A DNA stretch of 6,146 bases from Alphaproteobacteria bacterium (GTDB lineage Bacteria; Pseudomonadota; Alphaproteobacteria; ATCC43930; CGMCC-115725), in NCBI GenBank assembly GCA_030039775.1, contig JASHUX010000140.1:1-6146 (forward strand), written 5' to 3'. This document shows, in pieces, positions 5,975 through 6,146 of this stretch. Every line of letters starts with the position of its first letter. Within the stretch, counting starts at the first letter, position 1. The notes below the pieces were generated by a model, which did not search any database, was not told where the DNA came from, and saw nothing but the letters and a program-made list of their open reading frames with translations. Made by a program: the position numbers and the translations under genes.

Positions 5975-6146
5975 TCAATTCTTCGCCGGCGTTTCCGCCA
6001 CCGAGTCCGTGCGGTCTTTGCGCCATTTATCGAGCGCTTTCGCGATCTTTGCGTCACCGAGCGCCAAAATGCCGGCCGCGAGCAGCGCCGCGTTCACGGC
6101 GCCCGGCTTGCCGATGGCGAGCGTACCGACCGGTACGCCGCCCGGC
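5975..6146 (-). CDS. purE: N5-carboxyaminoimidazole ribonucleotide mutase, C-terminal part
   Basis: The visible 56 residues are the C-terminal end of class I PurE, which moves the carboxyl group of N5-CAIR to the ring carbon to give CAIR, directly after PurK. The segment [20 protein letters not shown] and the following [19 protein letters not shown] are the conserved C-terminal core, with VATxAIG/GKPGA-type residues near the active site, followed by the terminal helix ending in KWRKDRT. A short tail ([10 protein letters not shown]) precedes the TGA at 5975-5977. The gene starts beyond the right edge and runs in the order purE-purK, as in many bacteria. Position 6146 is one base of an incomplete codon. 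Confidence 0.95.
   Translation of the reverse strand, partial: PGGVPVGTLAIGKPGAVNAALLAAGILALGDAKIAKALDKWRKDRTDSVAETPAKN

Noticed and set aside
5968..6057. N-terminal extension of PurK by 30 residues
   Set aside because: The extra residues are a very basic stretch overlapping the purE C-terminus in another frame; the family normally begins a few residues before GILGGGQLG, as with the ATG at 5967.
1..6146. CRISPR array, tRNA or rRNA genes, insertion sequence, integration site
   Set aside because: I found no spaced direct repeats, no tRNA-like cloverleaf, no transposase motifs and no flanking inverted or target-site repeats; nearly all bases are in coding sequence.

Overview
The window is GC-rich and densely coded. 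Its synteny fragments (purE-purK in tight coupling, an FCD-type GntR regulator, an IlvD/Edd dehydratase) and codon use fit an alphaproteobacterium, most likely of the Hyphomicrobiales (Bradyrhizobium/Xanthobacter-like). That placement is inferred from composition and protein flavour, not from a marker gene. I see no tRNA, rRNA, CRISPR array, insertion sequence or other mobile-element signature.

Layout: (a) 1-261, minus strand: the first 87 residues of a VOC-superfamily (glyoxalase/extradiol dioxygenase-like) protein that runs off the left edge. (b) 262-385: an unusually AT-rich divergent promoter region with a good -10 box, two dyad sequences and a 5'-leader hairpin. (c) 386-1111, plus: a GntR/FCD transcriptional regulator. 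(d) 1136-2809, plus: an IlvD/Edd-family dehydratase, 24 bases downstream and probably co-transcribed with the regulator. (e) 2806-4872, minus: a 688-residue clan GH-D-like (GH36/GH27-like) putative glycoside hydrolase, whose stop codon overlaps that of the dehydratase tail to tail. (f) 4903-5967, minus: purK. (g) 5975-6146, minus: the C-terminal end of purE, running off the right edge.

There appear to be two transcriptional units facing each other. The left one looks like a small catabolic module: a ligand-sensing FCD repressor next to a sugar-acid-type dehydratase, with a divergent VOC enzyme sharing the control region. The right one starts outside the window with purE, continues with purK (two consecutive steps of de novo purine synthesis), and has the glycosidase-like gene 30 bases behind purK. 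A GC-rich stem-loop sits at the convergence point.

Two items deserve most attention. The dehydratase keeps the three iron-sulfur cysteines and the lysine of the CDK motif, but by eye it lacks the C-terminal glutamate that ligands magnesium in characterised relatives. The glycosidase-like protein has recognisable catalytic-type aspartates but matches no characterised enzyme that I can name.
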